A stretch of DNA of 64,000 nucleotides from Chitinophaga pinensis (GTDB lineage: Bacteria > Bacteroidota > Bacteroidia > NS11-12g > UBA955). The notes under the pieces are model-generated. The model was not told the origin of the DNA. It saw only the letters and a list, made by a program, of their open reading frames with translations, and made no database searches. Position 1 is the first letter of the stretch. The number at the start of each line of letters is the position of its first letter. The stretch spans positions 1-64,000 of the forward strand of contig CAMDAF010000004.1 in the NCBI GenBank assembly GCA_945888525.1, given 5' to 3'. Below are positions 62,530 through 64,000 of this stretch, one piece after another. A program made the position numbers and the translations under genes.

Positions 62530-63765
62530 TTGAATACTCTACAAAACATTCGAATTGCCTTAGATTCAATAAAAGACAACATGCTAAGAACAGTGCTGAC
62601 TTGTCTTATTATTTCAATAGGCATTGCTGCATTGGTTGGCATGCTTACTGCTGTTGACGGTATTGAAAAAGGCTTGTCCAATACCTTCCAAAAAATGGGC
62701 AGCAACACTTTCAATATCCGCAATAGAGATGGAAGCATTCGTATCGGTGGCGGTTATCAAAAGAAAGTAGAATTTGTTCCAATTACTTTTGCTCAGGCAA
62801 AATTATTTAAAAATGAGTTTCAAATTCCGGCGACAATTTCATTAAATACAAATATTTCCATGAATGCCACTCTGAAAAGTGGAAGCGAAAAGACCAATCC
62901 CAATATCCGAGTTCTGGCAATTGATGAAAATTATTTCAATGTCAGTGGCACAGAACTTAAATATGGAAGAAATTTTACCGCTTCGGAAGCGAATAGCGGC
63001 AGTAAAAGCATTTTGATTGGAAAAGATATTGCAGTAGCTTTATTTAAGAAGGAAGATGCCATTGGCAAAGTTTTAAATTTAGCCAATACCCAATATACCG
63101 TTATAGGAATTATGAAAAGCAAAGGCAGCAGTATGGGCATGGGCGGAGAAGACCGAGTTGCTTACATTAGCATTACTGAGGCCAAAGGGGCATACCTTAA
63201 TTCCACGAACTCATTCAATATTTCTGTTGCTGTTAATGATGTCAAACAACTGGATGTTGCTGTTAGCGAAGCAGAAGGTTCAATGCGTTCGATACGAAGA
63301 ATTAAAATTGGAGCCGAACCTAATTTTAGCGTGGTAAAAAGCGATGCTATAACCGAGAAACTGAAAGACAATTTAAGTTCAATCAAACTTGCCGCAACTT
63401 TTATTGCCATTATTACTTTAATTGGTGCATCTATAGGTTTAATGAATATTATGCTGGTAAGTGTTACCGAGCGCACACGTGAAATAGGCACTAGAAAAGC
63501 TTTAGGTGCCACCCCAAAAACAATCAAATTTCAATTCTTAACCGAAGCGGCTGTTATTTGTCAAATAGGTGGTTTGGGTGGAATTATTTTAGGGTTGATA
63601 CTCGGCAACATCGTCGGTGTGCTAATGAAATCAGGATTCCTAATACCATGGGCTTGGATTGCTCTTGCAATCGTAGTTTGTTTTGTTGTGGGTATTATAG
63701 CTGGTTTGTATCCAGCGTCTAAAGCGGCAAAACTAGATCCTACCGAGGCTCTACGATACGAATAA
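62530..63765 (+). CDS. ABC transporter permease, MacB/FtsX type
   Basis: Inner membrane protein of 411 residues. The first helix (about 18-40) starts [21 protein letters not shown] periplasmic MacB-core domain (about 50-265) follows, then three helices (about 280-400) with the FtsX signature [20 protein letters not shown]. The family's usual N-terminus lines up with TTG at 62530, so I use that start; the next ATG would cut the membrane entry. No ATPase or adaptor gene is next to it in this window, so its partner lies elsewhere. Probably part of an efflux or lipoprotein-trafficking complex. Confidence 0.87.
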   Translation: MNTLQNIRIALDSIKDNMLRTVLTCLIISIGIAALVGMLTAVDGIEKGLSNTFQKMGSNTFNIRNRDGSIRIGGGYQKKVEFVPITFAQAKLFKNEFQIPATISLNTNISMNATLKSGSEKTNPNIRVLAIDENYFNVSGTELKYGRNFTASEANSGSKSILIGKDIAVALFKKEDAIGKVLNLANTQYTVIGIMKSKGSSMGMGGEDRVAYISITEAKGAYLNSTNSFNISVAVNDVKQLDVAVSEAEGSMRSIRRIKIGAEPNFSVVKSDAITEKLKDNLSSIKLAATFIAIITLIGASIGLMNIMLVSVTERTREIGTRKALGATPKTIKFQFLTEAAVICQIGGLGGIILGLILGNIVGVLMKSGFLIPWAWIALAIVVCFVVGIIAGLYPASKAAKLDPTEALRYE

Positions 63766-63768
63766 TCT

Positions 63769-64000
63769 TTAAGAGAACACCTTACTACCTACCCTTACCA
63801 TATTGCTTCCAAAAGCAATGGCCAATTGGTAATCGCCACTCATTCCCATAGATAAGGTGTCAAAATTATTCTCTTCTTTTAATTTGCTGTATAAAGTCTG
63901 CAAACTTAAAAACTCTTTTTTAACTTGCTCTTGATTCTCTGTATTGCTGGCCATTCCCATCAATCCCTTTATCTTTACATTTAACAATCCTTTTGCTTGT
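63769..64000 (-). CDS. YggS-family PLP homeostasis protein (C-terminal part)
   Basis: The visible 76 or so residues read GLMGMASNTENQEQVKKEFL ... LSMGMSGDYQLAIAFGSNMV and RVGSKVF, the diagnostic C-terminus of the YggS/PLPBP family, which binds pyridoxal phosphate and buffers it. The frame stays open beyond the right edge, so the start is outside the window. Its stop lies three bases from the end of the convergent permease gene. Confidence 0.9.
   Translation of the reverse strand, partial: QAKGLLNVKIKGLMGMASNTENQEQVKKEFLSLQTLYSKLKEENNFDTLSMGMSGDYQLAIAFGSNMVRVGSKVFS

Overview
The window is a piece of a Bacteroidota chromosome. The evidence is a gldK-gldL-gldM-gldN cluster with a PorP/SprF protein (type IX secretion and gliding core), two proteins with C-terminal type IX sorting tails, and promoter boxes of the Bacteroidota form TAnnTTTG in front of many genes. 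Most starts lack a Shine-Dalgarno sequence. The class cannot be fixed from this sequence; a sphingobacterial, chitinophagal or cytophagal relative is plausible. No prophage, insertion sequence or CRISPR array was seen.

Layout. 1-4995 (minus): an efflux/secretion operon in the order TetR regulator, ABC exporter with an unusual ATPase domain, HlyD-type adaptor and TolC-type outer membrane protein (cut by the window edge). A perfect 20-bp palindrome overlaps the regulator's start. 5448-5906: a promoter, a broken tRNA-Ala copy with a 20-bp palindrome in place of its D-loop, an intact tRNA-Ala(GGC), a terminator and diverged repeats. 6042-19937: housekeeping and envelope genes on both strands, including a secreted unknown, a Tat-exported pirin, a serine hydrolase, an MFS permease, a spermidine-synthase-like protein, an outer membrane protein, purQ, hemW, a tandem universal stress protein, a DUF4139 protein, a bacilliredoxin and an NMT1-like binding protein. 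20517-21647: rpsF-rpsR-rplI. 21744-27223: a giant TraB/GumN-domain protein and a repeat-rich type IX cargo protein.

27569-44533 (minus) is one long ribosomal superoperon running from rpsL through fusA, the S10, spc and alpha gene sets, secY, infA and rpoA to rplQ. It includes rpmD and rpmJ, which are very short genes. 44671-50327: an LTA-synthase-like membrane sulfatase, a NatA/NatB-like ABC pair, a GNAT enzyme, an S4-domain protein, a minimal type IX-tailed protein and a small lipoprotein. 50425-62376 (minus): typA, gldN-gldM-gldL-gldK, porP/sprF, dnaA, a methylmalonyl-CoA mutase large subunit and a small membrane protein. 62530-64000: a MacB/FtsX-type permease, then the end of a YggS-family gene cut by the window edge.

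How it fits together. The centre is core translation machinery and the right part is the type IX secretion motor and its surroundings. The two tailed proteins here are possible clients of that system. I found no clearly new multi-gene system. The points most worth a second look are the strong Shine-Dalgarno sequences inside rpsF-rpsR-rplI, the tRNA pseudogene carrying a palindrome, the ABC exporter that keeps Walker A but has lost its other ATPase motifs, and the guanine runs repeated through the type IX cargo gene.
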